Source of the DNA: CAZZNQ01 sp964655775
Lineage (GTDB): Bacteria; Planctomycetota; Brocadiia; SM23-32
Length of the DNA stretch: 16,122 nucleotides
Reading direction: 5' to 3'
Assembly: GCA_964655775.1 (NCBI GenBank)
Contig: CAZZNQ010000089.1
Coordinates: 1 to 16,122, forward strand
How positions within the stretch are numbered: position 1 is the first letter of the stretch; each line of letters starts with the position of its first letter. The translations under genes were made by a program, and so were the position numbers. The notes under the pieces are model-generated. The model ran no database searches, was not told the DNA's origin, and saw nothing but the letters and a program-made list of their open reading frames with translations. Of this stretch, positions 7,716 to 15,083 are shown piece after piece.

Positions 7716-7916
7716 ATGACGCCGAAGATGGGTGCGCTGGACGTGCAGGAGCGCGACGATTTCCGCCCGGTCTGCCCCTACTGCGAGAAAGAACTCCGCA
7801 AAGTCGTCGCGCGGCAACTCACCGCGTCCATCCTCAGCAGGCGGCTGATATACTGCTGCCCTCACTGCCTGAAGGTGCTGGGCGTCAGCCACCGCAAGGG
7901 CTTCCTCGCCAGCTGA
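7716..7916 (+). CDS. Mini zinc-ribbon protein
   Basis: A 66-residue protein with two cysteine knuckles, CPYC (Cys20, Cys23) and CCPHC (Cys47, Cys48, Cys51), about 23 residues apart: the layout of a small treble-clef or zinc-ribbon domain binding one zinc. AGGAAGG stands in the 13-base gap after the previous stop. It has no signal peptide, so it should be cytoplasmic, unlike its neighbours. Such mini-proteins usually act as nucleic-acid or protein adaptors, but no partner can be named. It is the last gene of the left operon. Confidence 0.78.
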   Translation: MTPKMGALDVQERDDFRPVCPYCEKELRKVVARQLTASILSRRLIYCCPHCLKVLGVSHRKGFLAS

Positions 7917-8162
7917 ACACGCCGCGCGGGATCTCCACTGGCCGGACCTGGAACCCGTTCCTCGTTGGTTCGTGGAGAGCCGCCGCCGGTGCTGACCGCA
8001 CGCGTCCAGTCGCGGTTCCCCGGCTCTACGTCTCTTGACCCACCCCAATCCGCGCCCGCCGGTTGACACCGCACCCCGCGCCGTATATCGTGGGCCGTGG
8101 CCGGGCCGGAGGGCCGGCGCCGGCCCGCGTGTCTCCTGCAGCAGCTTGGCTTGTCCGAAAAG
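7917..8162. other. Intergenic region between the left operon and the UVR-motif gene
   Basis: 246 bases with no convincing gene. The first half would have to hold the left operon's terminator, but I see only weak G+C hairpins (for instance GAACC / GGTTC near 7960-7980) and no T-run. The second half holds the promoter at 8063-8091. Confidence 0.6.
8063..8091 (+). promoter_or_regulatory. Putative sigma70-type promoter of the UVR-motif gene
   Basis: TTGACA (8063-8068), then 17 bases, then TATCGT (8086-8091). The overlapping TATATC (8084-8089) is an alternative -10 with a 15-base spacer. The predicted transcription start falls near 8097-8099, which makes the GTG at 8097 unlikely as an ordinary start codon. 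Confidence 0.55.
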
Positions 8163-8936
8163 ATGGATGAGAACACCCTGAGGGAGCTCTTCGGATGGAT
8201 GCCCGACGGCGAAGCTCCCAACTACAGAAGAGTGGAGTTCGAGGGACGATCGTACCTGCAGATACTCATCCCCATGGGGATGTTCGCCGGCTACGCCTGC
8301 ATACCCCTGCAGGGCCGCCCCGACATGAGCCGTCCACACGGTAAGGAATCCGTGCTCCGTCACCTCCGTGAGCGCCTGGAGGCATACGTCCAGCGCCACG
8401 GCAGCGACGTGGGATTCCAACTCACCGAAGAGGACCTGGACGAGATCGCCGACGAGGTCATGGACTACTACCGGCGGCGGCGGTTCCTCCTGGAGGACGC
8501 CTCCCCGGCCGGCGAGTTCGGCGTGGTGATCAGCGACGGGGAGCACGCGCTGGCGATGCTGGACCTGCTGGACCGCTACTCGCCCGACCGCGAGCGCGTC
8601 TGGAACCACCGCAAGTACGAGCCCTACATCCGCTGCCACGTCATCAAGGCCCGCGTGCTCTCGCGTCTGGTGTACGAGGACTACCCGGGCATAGTCACCG
8701 AGATCGAGAAGGGCCTCTCGACCATGCGGGCGCTGGACGAGGAGCACGAGGCGTGGGAATACGCGGACATCGACGACACCATCCGCCCGCAGGGGCTGTT
8801 CGAGCATCTGCGGGAGATGGGCATGGAGCTGCTACAGGCCGGCCAGGAAAACGCGGTGGAGCAGGAACGCTACGAGCAAGCCGGCGTGATTCGCGACCTG
8901 ATTGCCCAGTTCGAGAAAGAAGCGGCGGAACTGTAG
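8163..8936 (+). CDS. UVR (UvrB/UvrC) motif-containing protein, conserved hypothetical
   Basis: A 257-residue, highly charged, probably cytoplasmic protein. The last 30 residues (QERYEQAGVIRDLIAQFEKEA) fit the UVR motif, the helical hairpin used by UvrB, UvrC and McsA for protein contacts. The N-terminal half has an IPLQGRPDMSRPHGKESVLRHL segment. From memory it resembles a family of UVR-motif proteins in planctomycetes and relatives (GRPDG.RPHG followed by a helical region), but I cannot verify this. No nuclease or helicase motif is present. The ATG at 8163 leaves a leader of about 65 bases from the predicted transcription start but has no good Shine-Dalgarno. The frame also opens with GTG at 8097 and could be leaderless. 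A role in DNA repair should not be assumed. Confidence 0.75.
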   Translation: MDENTLRELFGWMPDGEAPNYRRVEFEGRSYLQILIPMGMFAGYACIPLQGRPDMSRPHGKESVLRHLRERLEAYVQRHGSDVGFQLTEEDLDEIADEVMDYYRRRRFLLEDASPAGEFGVVISDGEHALAMLDLLDRYSPDRERVWNHRKYEPYIRCHVIKARVLSRLVYEDYPGIVTEIEKGLSTMRALDEEHEAWEYADIDDTIRPQGLFEHLREMGMELLQAGQENAVEQERYEQAGVIRDLIAQFEKEAAEL

Positions 8937-8972
8937 CGCCGCGCCCCCCTCCAACGGATCGAGGAGACGAAG

Positions 8973-10424
8973 ATGAGGACCGACGTTTGCGCGGCCGCGT
9001 GCCGCGCCATGATGCTGGCGGGTCTGATGGCACTGGCCCTTGCCGCAAACCTGGAGGCCGCGCCGATGATCTACACGAAGGCCAACGCTCCGGGGGCTCC
9101 CGCGCTGAGCGCGCTGCCGAAGCGGCAGAGCGTTTCGCAGTACGGCATCACCTGGACGTTCGCCGAGCCCGCGCCGGTCGGGCAGTTCGTGAACGGCGAT
9201 TTCTACGTGGTCGGCCCCGTGACGGTCGCGGCCATCAGCCCAGCGGCCGAGAACGACCGCAACGGCTCAATGCTGAACGTGCCCCCGACCGACGACTCCG
9301 GCGAGCCCTACTGGCCGAACGCCACCGGCTGGGACGGCCGCATCCGCGCCGGCCGCTACGATGCGTCCCTCCGTGCCATGCCGCCCATCGACATGAAGCC
9401 CGGTGACGCCCTGATATCGAGCCGCAGCGTGGACGAGATCGGCGATACGCCCAAGATCCTCTGGCACACCGACCCGATCAGCCCCGTCAAGACCATCGCC
9501 GTGCTGACCTGCCTGGATAAGCCGCTCCCGGCCGACGCCTTCCGTCCCGCATGGGCCGACCGCGAGCAGAAGATCTACTACGCCCGTAACCTGCGCCGCG
9601 ACCTGCTCCCGAACCTGGATCCGGTGCCGCACACGCCGGAGATCGCCGAGTATCTCAGCTACGTCGAGCGTCCGTGGGTCGAGTGGACGTTCGACGGCTA
9701 CACGACGCCGCTGCTGAACATGCCCGTCTACGGGCGCGAGGTGTTCCGCGTGGTAGGCACGGTGCCGCTGCTGCTCTCTCTCGATTTCAGCCCGGAGGAG
9801 AAGGAGCCGCTGCTCATCAGCTTCGTGCAGGTCGGCATCGACCTCTGGGGCATGGTGCGAGCCGGCTACCCCGGCTGGCAGGCCCACGGCGGTCACCACC
9901 AGGGACGCAAGATGCCCATCGTTTTCGCCGGCTTCATGCTGAACGATCCCGGCATGCAGCGCCCCAAGCGTCGCTACCCGGACCTGAAGTTCACGTCCGA
10001 TACGCAGACCATGTTCGGCAAGTCGTGGACCGGCGCGGACGTCGTCTACGCCGGGCACATGGGCAAGGACGGCCATCCGACCGATCCCGACAACCCGCGC
10101 TACGCCGGCTGGGGCGCCTACGAGCACCTGCACCCGAGCGAATGGGTCAGTGACCTGGGCGAGTCCTACCGGCGCTGCTGCACGTCCAACTCCTGGGTCG
10201 GCGCAGGGCTGGCCATCCGTATCCTGGGCATGGAGGATATCTGGGACCACGACGCGTTCATCGCCTACGTGGACCGCTGGATGACCGAGGACGACGGCCC
10301 CGTCCAGAAGGTGCTGCAGGAGACGCGCGGGAGGACTTTCGACAGCTACCAGAGCCCCGGCGGCGTCTGGGACCCGTTCCACAAGGAGATGTACCAGAGG
10401 TACCGGCACAACCTGCCGAGATAG
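8973..10424 (+). CDS. Secreted conserved hypothetical protein
   Basis: A 483-residue protein with an N-terminal signal peptide (hydrophobic core LAGLMALALAANLEA, likely cleaved near residue 30). The mature part starts with YGITWTFAEPAPVGQFVNGDFYVVGPVTV, followed by RNGSMLN and a repeated GWDGRIRAGRYD pattern. The C-terminal half is rich in Trp, His, Tyr and Asp (WQAHGGHHQGRKMPI, YEHLHPSEW, CCTSNSWVGAG), a composition common in carbohydrate-active or carbohydrate-binding enzymes. I recall similar proteins annotated as hypothetical in planctomycetes and Lentisphaerae. No named family can be assigned and no catalytic residues are certain. GAGGAG precedes the ATG. It lies 36 bases after the UVR-motif gene and is probably cotranscribed with it. 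A hairpin terminator follows. Confidence 0.82.
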   Translation: MRTDVCAAACRAMMLAGLMALALAANLEAAPMIYTKANAPGAPALSALPKRQSVSQYGITWTFAEPAPVGQFVNGDFYVVGPVTVAAISPAAENDRNGSMLNVPPTDDSGEPYWPNATGWDGRIRAGRYDASLRAMPPIDMKPGDALISSRSVDEIGDTPKILWHTDPISPVKTIAVLTCLDKPLPADAFRPAWADREQKIYYARNLRRDLLPNLDPVPHTPEIAEYLSYVERPWVEWTFDGYTTPLLNMPVYGREVFRVVGTVPLLLSLDFSPEEKEPLLISFVQVGIDLWGMVRAGYPGWQAHGGHHQGRKMPIVFAGFMLNDPGMQRPKRRYPDLKFTSDTQTMFGKSWTGADVVYAGHMGKDGHPTDPDNPRYAGWGAYEHLHPSEWVSDLGESYRRCCTSNSWVGAGLAIRILGMEDIWDHDAFIAYVDRWMTEDDGPVQKVLQETRGRTFDSYQSPGGVWDPFHKEMYQRYRHNLPR

Positions 10425-10440
10425 GCACAGAAAGGGAAGC

Positions 10441-10480
10441 GCCCCCGGACGCCGTTGCGCATCCGGGGGCCCTTCTTGTT
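10441..10480 (+). terminator. Rho-independent-type terminator
   Basis: GCCCCCGGA (10441-10449) pairs perfectly with TCCGGGGGC (10462-10470) around a 12-base loop, followed by the pyrimidine tract CCTTCTTGTT. It sits between convergent genes. On the opposite strand the hairpin is followed by TTCCCTTTCT, so it may stop transcription from both sides. Confidence 0.7.
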
Positions 10481-10499
10481 GTACGCCTATAGGTGGTGC

Positions 10500-11861
10500 C
10501 TACTCGAACTGCGGCAGGTAGTCCTTCTCCAGTTCCATCATCTCGTCGAACAGCTTCTCGGTCGCCGCCGAGTCCAGCTTCGCCGAGGTCACCGGATCCT
10601 CCAGCAGCGCGTCCAGCGCCATCTTGCGGCTGCCGGCCAGGCTCGCGTCGGCGATCATGCGGTAGTAGTCCACGTGGTGCCGCATGTTCATCGCGACCGG
10701 CTCCGGCAGCGGCCCCACCTGCAGCGGGAACACGCCGTTCGCGCCGACCACCGCCGATATCTCCACCGCCGCGTCCGGCTGCAGGTTCGGTATCGCGCCG
10801 CCGTTGATCAGCACCACGGCGTGGATCGCGTTGCGGTTCTCGATGATGCCCTCGATGATATCGACCACCTCAACCGCCTCGCCCGGCACCAGCACCTTCT
10901 CCAGAAGCTCCGCCTGCTCCTTGCTCCCGCGCGTCACGTCGTCGACGTCGTCGCCCGCCTCGTCGGCCGCGATGATCGCGCGCACGTCCTCTTCCCACAC
11001 CCCGGCGCGCTTGCGGTCGTGGTCCATGTCGCGCACGCGGTAGTGGCGCAGCTTCAGCCCCTGCAGCCGCCCCTCGTAGGGCTCGCCCAGTTGCAGATAT
11101 CGATGGTAGAACTCCACCCAGTGGCTGGTGCAGTAGGGGAGCACGCCGTAGCGGCCGAGGATCTCCTTCTCGATCGGGTTCTCCAGCCGCTCCAGGATCA
11201 TCGGCAGCGCGTCACGACCGTCCTTCAGGTTCAGCTTCATGATCGCCGCGCAGTGGTTCAGCCCGCCGACAATCGCCGGCATCGCCAGCTCGCCCGGCTC
11301 CACGCCCGCCTTGTCGGCCAGGAACTTGGGCCGCCGCGGCATCGCCGAGCAGGTGCACAGGAAAACCATCTTGATCGGCGTCACGCGCTTCAGCGCCATC
11401 TGCACCGGCGTGGCCGGGTTGGTGTAGCTGAAGAACCACGCCTCCGGGCACAGCTCCTCCATCTCCTTGCAGGTCTCCTGCATCACGGGCAGATGGCGGA
11501 ACGCGCGGAACATCGTCGCCGGGCCGACGGTCTCGCCGCCCATGCTGTAGACGCCGTGGCGGGCGGGCACCTCGATGTCCTCGGCCCGCATGTCGATACC
11601 GCCTATCGGCGCGACAAAGATCACGAAATCGGCGCCTTTGAGCGACTCGCGGCGGTCGGTGGTCGGCTCGAATGTCAGGTCCACGCCGGCCTTCCGGGCG
11701 GCCGCGCGGCCCAGTCCGCACATCAGCTCGACTCGCTCGGCGTTCACGTCCATCAGCGAGATCGTGCTGCCGCGGAGGGTGGTGGACTTGGTCAGCAGGC
11801 TGATGAACTGGGGACCGAAGACGGTGCTTCCGCCGCCGATCACGGATATCTTGAACGCCAT
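10500..11861 (-). CDS. Glycoside hydrolase family 4 protein (NAD- and metal-dependent), atypical metal-site motif
   Basis: A 453-residue protein, typical length for GH4. These cytoplasmic enzymes cleave glycosidic bonds by an NAD-assisted oxidation-elimination mechanism with Mn2+. Seen here: the dinucleotide-binding motif VIGGGSTVFGP (7-17), SLMDVN (35-40), NPATP (148-152), the metal-ligand positions Cys169 and His203 (GGLNH) and TSHWVEFY (245-252). Characterised GH4 subgroups carry CH or CN at the metal site; here residues 169-172 read CTCS, so the substrate (alpha-glucoside, galactoside, uronide or phospho-beta-glucoside) cannot be assigned. AAGGAG stands upstream of the ATG, behind a good promoter. 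No transporter or phosphotransferase gene is next to it. The family call is strong; the activity is uncertain. Confidence 0.87.
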   Translation of the reverse strand: MAFKISVIGGGSTVFGPQFISLLTKSTTLRGSTISLMDVNAERVELMCGLGRAAARKAGVDLTFEPTTDRRESLKGADFVIFVAPIGGIDMRAEDIEVPARHGVYSMGGETVGPATMFRAFRHLPVMQETCKEMEELCPEAWFFSYTNPATPVQMALKRVTPIKMVFLCTCSAMPRRPKFLADKAGVEPGELAMPAIVGGLNHCAAIMKLNLKDGRDALPMILERLENPIEKEILGRYGVLPYCTSHWVEFYHRYLQLGEPYEGRLQGLKLRHYRVRDMDHDRKRAGVWEEDVRAIIAADEAGDDVDDVTRGSKEQAELLEKVLVPGEAVEVVDIIEGIIENRNAIHAVVLINGGAIPNLQPDAAVEISAVVGANGVFPLQVGPLPEPVAMNMRHHVDYYRMIADASLAGSRKMALDALLEDPVTSAKLDSAATEKLFDEMMELEKDYLPQFE

Positions 11862-12070
11862 GGTGCGGCTCCTTGCGGTAGGGGGGCACGCCGTCTCAGC
11901 GGGCGCGCGAACGGATTTCTCTCACACGCCGGGCAGTATACCGCGCGCCCGGCCCCCTGCCAACCCCGGCGGGCGGACGCCGCTATGTTGAGAATGTTTG
12001 TAAGAGAGTCAGATGCTCGAGCCGTCCGATGCGATTCCCGCACGGCATTGGCCCCTGGGCCGTATCTGCC
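11862..12070. other. Intergenic region upstream of the GH4 gene
   Basis: 209 bases. Besides the GH4 promoter and ribosome site it holds a 9-bp inverted repeat, GGGCGCGCG (11901-11909) and CGCGCGCCC (11942-11950), that brackets the -10 box and transcription start. No good terminator for the ankyrin gene ending at 12071 is visible. Confidence 0.6.
11935..11963 (-). promoter_or_regulatory. Sigma70-type promoter of the GH4 gene
   Basis: Read on the minus strand: TTGGCA (11963-11958), exactly 17 bases, then TATACT (11940-11935). Transcription should start near 11928, giving a leader of about 67 bases before the ATG at 11861. This makes the glycosidase a separate transcription unit from the ankyrin gene upstream. 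Confidence 0.75.
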
Positions 12071-13078
12071 TCACGGCCTGCCCCTGAGCCGGCGGGTTAG
12101 GTCGTGGTGACCCTCACGCTCCGCCTGATCCGCCGCCGTGTGGTTCCATCTGTCCTTCAGCCGAGGATCTGCACCCGCGGCTAGCAGCAGGTCAACGACG
12201 TCGGTGTATCCCCCTTCGGCCGCCAGATGCAGCGGCGTCTCGCCGTCCTTGCCCGTGGCACCCGGGTATGCGCCCGCTGCCAAGAGCCTGCTGACCAGAT
12301 CCGCATCACCCGCTGAGGCCACCATGTGCAGCGGCGTCTCTCCCTGGTCGTTCGCGGCGTTCGGATCTGCGCCCGCCGCCAGCAGCATGTCAACGACCTC
12401 GGTGTATCCCCCCTCGGCTGCCAGATGCAGTGGCGTCCTGCCGTCCTTGTCCGTGGCCTTCGGGTCCGCGCCCGCTGCCAAGAGCCTGCTGACCAACGTC
12501 GTATAACCCGCCGAGGCCATCATGTGCAGCGGCGTCTCTCCCTGGTCGTCCGCGGCGTTCGGGTCGGCACCATGCTCCAGCAGGAACTGGGCTATCGCGG
12601 CACTCCCCACCATTGAGGCGTCATGCAGCGGCGTACGACCAATGTGAGCGTGGAAGTTCACTTCGGCACCACGCGCGACCAGGAGCTCAACCGTGCCAAG
12701 GTCATCACTGCGGCAGGCGTAGCCCAAAGGTCGCTCACCGTAATGGGCACGGGAGTTGGGGTTTGCGCCGCGATCCAGCAGCAAACGAACAGCATCGAGA
12801 TCGCCGTTGCTTGCGGCGTAGGTGAGGGCCGTTCGACCACTGGTATTGCGAACATCCACCGGCACCCAGAGATCGAGGAGCATGCGCACCTTCTCCGTGT
12901 CTCCGTCCCTGGCCGCAACGTGCAAGGCGGTCTGGCCACGATGCCAGAAGGAGGGGATGGTGAAGAACGCCAGAACCCACATCCAGAACAGGCCGATCAG
13001 CCCGGCGACGATCCCTACCGCCAGGATCAGCAGCTTCCGCCGCCGAACGCTCCAGACTGATTCTCGTTCTTGGTCCAT
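12071..13078 (-). CDS. Membrane-anchored ankyrin-repeat protein
   Basis: A 335-residue protein. A short basic N-terminus (VRRRK, 11-15) precedes a membrane segment at about 16-42. The positive-inside rule then places the rest outside the cytoplasm. Eight full 33-residue ankyrin repeats run from 48 to 311 (G.TPLH..A..G....V..LL..GADPN), plus a partial ninth to the end. Repeats 5-6 and 7-8 are a recent 66-residue duplication. A longer frame exists, but the ATG at 13078 has AAGGTGAG just upstream and begins 4 bases after the HEAT-protein stop, so the genes are tightly coupled. Ankyrin repeats mediate protein binding. As third gene behind an RHS protein it could be an immunity or anchoring factor, but that is inference. 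Confidence 0.85.
   Translation of the reverse strand: MDQERESVWSVRRRKLLILAVGIVAGLIGLFWMWVLAFFTIPSFWHRGQTALHVAARDGDTEKVRMLLDLWVPVDVRNTSGRTALTYAASNGDLDAVRLLLDRGANPNSRAHYGERPLGYACRSDDLGTVELLVARGAEVNFHAHIGRTPLHDASMVGSAAIAQFLLEHGADPNAADDQGETPLHMMASAGYTTLVSRLLAAGADPKATDKDGRTPLHLAAEGGYTEVVDMLLAAGADPNAANDQGETPLHMVASAGDADLVSRLLAAGAYPGATGKDGETPLHLAAEGGYTDVVDLLLAAGADPRLKDRWNHTAADQAEREGHHDLTRRLRGRP
12146..12343 (-). repeat. Internal tandem duplication, unit B (ankyrin repeats 7-8)
   Basis: 198-base unit encoding ankyrin repeats 7 and 8. It adjoins unit A directly and matches it at 50 of 66 residues by my count; most mismatches near the end mark the transition to the capping repeat. Confidence 0.8.
12344..12541 (-). 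repeat. Internal tandem duplication, unit A (ankyrin repeats 5-6)
   Basis: 198-base unit encoding ankyrin repeats 5 and 6. Landmarks such as GGTGTATCC recur at exactly 198 bases (12203 and 12401). Repeat 4 shares the HGADPNAADDQGETPLHM junction, so unequal crossing-over between two-repeat units is a likely origin. Confidence 0.8.
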
Positions 13079-13082
13079 GTGC

Positions 13083-15083
13083 TCACCTTGACGCCGTCGG
13101 AGCCGCCTCGCCCAGGGCCGCGTCGATGACCTCGGGAAGCGGGCGCAGGCCGAACTCCTCATCCCACTCTTCGTAGACCGACCCCCGATACGCTTCGCGA
13201 AGCTCCTCCAGACGCGCCCGGGTGTCCGGCGCCTCCACCCGAACGCGAGCAAGGGCCTCGGCCGCCGTCCGGACCACTTCGTAGTGGCGGCCCGAAAGAG
13301 CGGCCGCCAACGGCCCGACCACATCGTCCGGGTTGCTCTTCACATACTTCGATAACTGCCGGACGGCCGCCAGCGCGTTCTCGCCATAGGGATCGACGGC
13401 GCCAGCGGCGAGGACTTGCAGGGCCTCCCCCCTGTGCTCGGATTGTCCAGCAATCTCGCCGGCGTACGCGATCGCCTGCTGTCGAACAACATAGGAGTCG
13501 TCGTTCGTCACAGCTTCCGATGCGGCGTCGAGATAAGCGGCCGATCGCTGGTCGGCACTCACGGTGGCCAGGTAGAAGAAAGCCCCCAGGCGCTCGGCTT
13601 CCTCCTCGGATCGCGTGAATCGGGACAGCGTGGGAGCCAGTTCGCTCTCGGGATACCCGAGCCGGGCGAACGCGACCATGGCGGAAAAGGCCCTGCCACC
13701 GTGCATATCGAGCAGCCGGAGCAGGACAGGGGTCGTCCTTTCACGTTCCGTCGGGAAGCTGCCAAGGGCTCGAATCGCCTCGTCTTGCCAGCCCCGAGTC
13801 TCCACGGCACTGTCCGCCGCCATGGGCTTCACGATCTCCAGCAGTGCGTCGACCGACTCCGTCGGTCTCGCCCCGATCTCAGCGATGTCCTTGACGATCT
13901 CCGAGGGCCAGAACGGCTTCTCGTGGAGCAGGGCGATCAGTTCCAGCACCGCTCCCTCACCCAGGGGGCCCAGACGGCCCAGGCCGATCACCGCCTGAGC
14001 ATAGTCCTTCGATCTCAGCGTCGAGGCGATCAGCCCGATGTAGGGCTCCGGCTCTCGCGTGATGGCGATGGCCGCCTGAGCCGCGTGGCAGCGCGTGGCC
14101 GGAGACGAGGATCTCATCAGGCCCTCAAGCGTATCGAGCGTTCCGGAGGCCGCCGGGCCGATTCCTTCCAGACCCGCCAGCGCGGCTGTCTGGAGGGAGT
14201 GGTCTTCACTCTTGGCCAGTTCCGCCATCCGCGGCACGGCATCGGCAGCGTCCGCCCCGAAGCTCCCAAGAGCCCGGGCGGCCATTCCTTGCACTTCGGT
14301 GCTGCTGTCCTCCAGGGCCTTTATGAGTGCCGAGATCGCCTCCGGCCCGTGCCCGCTCCGGTCGGACCATAGCGCACGGGCCGCGGCGCCCCGGAACTCA
14401 GGGATCGGCGAATTCAGCAACACGTGAATCGCAGAGGTCTGGAATGCCCCATAGTCGAATTCTGGCTCTCTTGGCGACTCCTGTACCCTGAACCAGTTGC
14501 TCCGCTGCCCCGCATCGTCTGCGAATTGGACTTCCAGGCCCTTCTCCAACGTCTGCCTGGAGACCGTAAGCTTCAGCATGTCCTCGTCGAAGATGTCCGT
14601 CTCCTTCGATCCCCGCAGGCCTTCTGCCGGCGCGATCGTCAGCGGCACTGCACCCTCCCAGATATAGCCTTGGGCGACGGGCTCCTGGTACAGCTCAAAG
14701 CTGGTGCCCTGGCCCCCGTCGACGCGGAAGACGATCTGCCGCACGGGGGAGGGTTCTACTGCCCTCTGGGTCCATGTAAACTGCAGCGTCCCCCTGTGCA
14801 AAGCCGATTCGCTTGTGTACCACACGGCCTCAAGGATGAACGGCGCTGCCGGGATCTCCTTGCTCTGGAGCATCTCCTGGAACTGCGCCCACTCGGGACG
14901 ATTCTGATCGACCTTCCCTCCGCCATAGGGAGACAACGCCCACGCTACCGTCTGATCAAGTAGCTCACCGTCAAGCCTCGGCGACGCGTCAGCATGGCAC
15001 ACGGCTACGCCTAGACCGGTCAGGAGAAGCAGAAAGATGCGATCCACTCTCACCATCCGGCGCAATGGTCTGCATGGTCTCAT
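13083..15083 (-). CDS. Secreted HEAT-repeat protein
   Basis: A 666-residue protein. A basic start (MRPCRPLRRMVRVDR) and the core IFLLLLTGLGVAV form a signal peptide, probably cleaved after CHADA (near 33). Residues about 70-200 look strand-rich (QFTWTQRAVEPSPVRQIVFRV). From about 205 to the end there are tandem HEAT/PBS-lyase-like helical repeats (AAARALWS, AARALGSFGADAADAVPRM, AIRALGSF). The frame is open to an ATG at 15119; I prefer the ATG at 15083 because it overlaps the RHS stop as ATGA, which implies translational coupling. A further ATG at 15056 is possible. HEAT repeats are protein-binding scaffolds. Linked to an RHS protein, this may be a partner or immunity factor, though its export is unusual for an immunity protein. 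Gene certain, role unknown. Confidence 0.85.
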   Translation of the reverse strand: MRPCRPLRRMVRVDRIFLLLLTGLGVAVCHADASPRLDGELLDQTVAWALSPYGGGKVDQNRPEWAQFQEMLQSKEIPAAPFILEAVWYTSESALHRGTLQFTWTQRAVEPSPVRQIVFRVDGGQGTSFELYQEPVAQGYIWEGAVPLTIAPAEGLRGSKETDIFDEDMLKLTVSRQTLEKGLEVQFADDAGQRSNWFRVQESPREPEFDYGAFQTSAIHVLLNSPIPEFRGAAARALWSDRSGHGPEAISALIKALEDSSTEVQGMAARALGSFGADAADAVPRMAELAKSEDHSLQTAALAGLEGIGPAASGTLDTLEGLMRSSSPATRCHAAQAAIAITREPEPYIGLIASTLRSKDYAQAVIGLGRLGPLGEGAVLELIALLHEKPFWPSEIVKDIAEIGARPTESVDALLEIVKPMAADSAVETRGWQDEAIRALGSFPTERERTTPVLLRLLDMHGGRAFSAMVAFARLGYPESELAPTLSRFTRSEEEAERLGAFFYLATVSADQRSAAYLDAASEAVTNDDSYVVRQQAIAYAGEIAGQSEHRGEALQVLAAGAVDPYGENALAAVRQLSKYVKSNPDDVVGPLAAALSGRHYEVVRTAAEALARVRVEAPDTRARLEELREAYRGSVYEEWDEEFGLRPLPEVIDAALGEAAPTASR

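Noticed and set aside
7950..7990. Possible terminator hairpin after the mini zinc-ribbon gene
   Set aside because: Only a 5-bp stem with a 10-base loop and no following T-run; not enough to call.
8163..8936. Excision-repair (UvrB/UvrC) function for the UVR-motif protein
   Set aside because: Only the short C-terminal UVR motif is present; there are no helicase or nuclease domains, and this motif also occurs in unrelated proteins such as McsA.
10455..12110. 551-codon open frame on the plus strand opposite the GH4 gene
   Set aside because: The His/Arg/Val-rich translation mirrors the GH4 codons; it crosses the GH4 promoter and has no domain or ribosome site.
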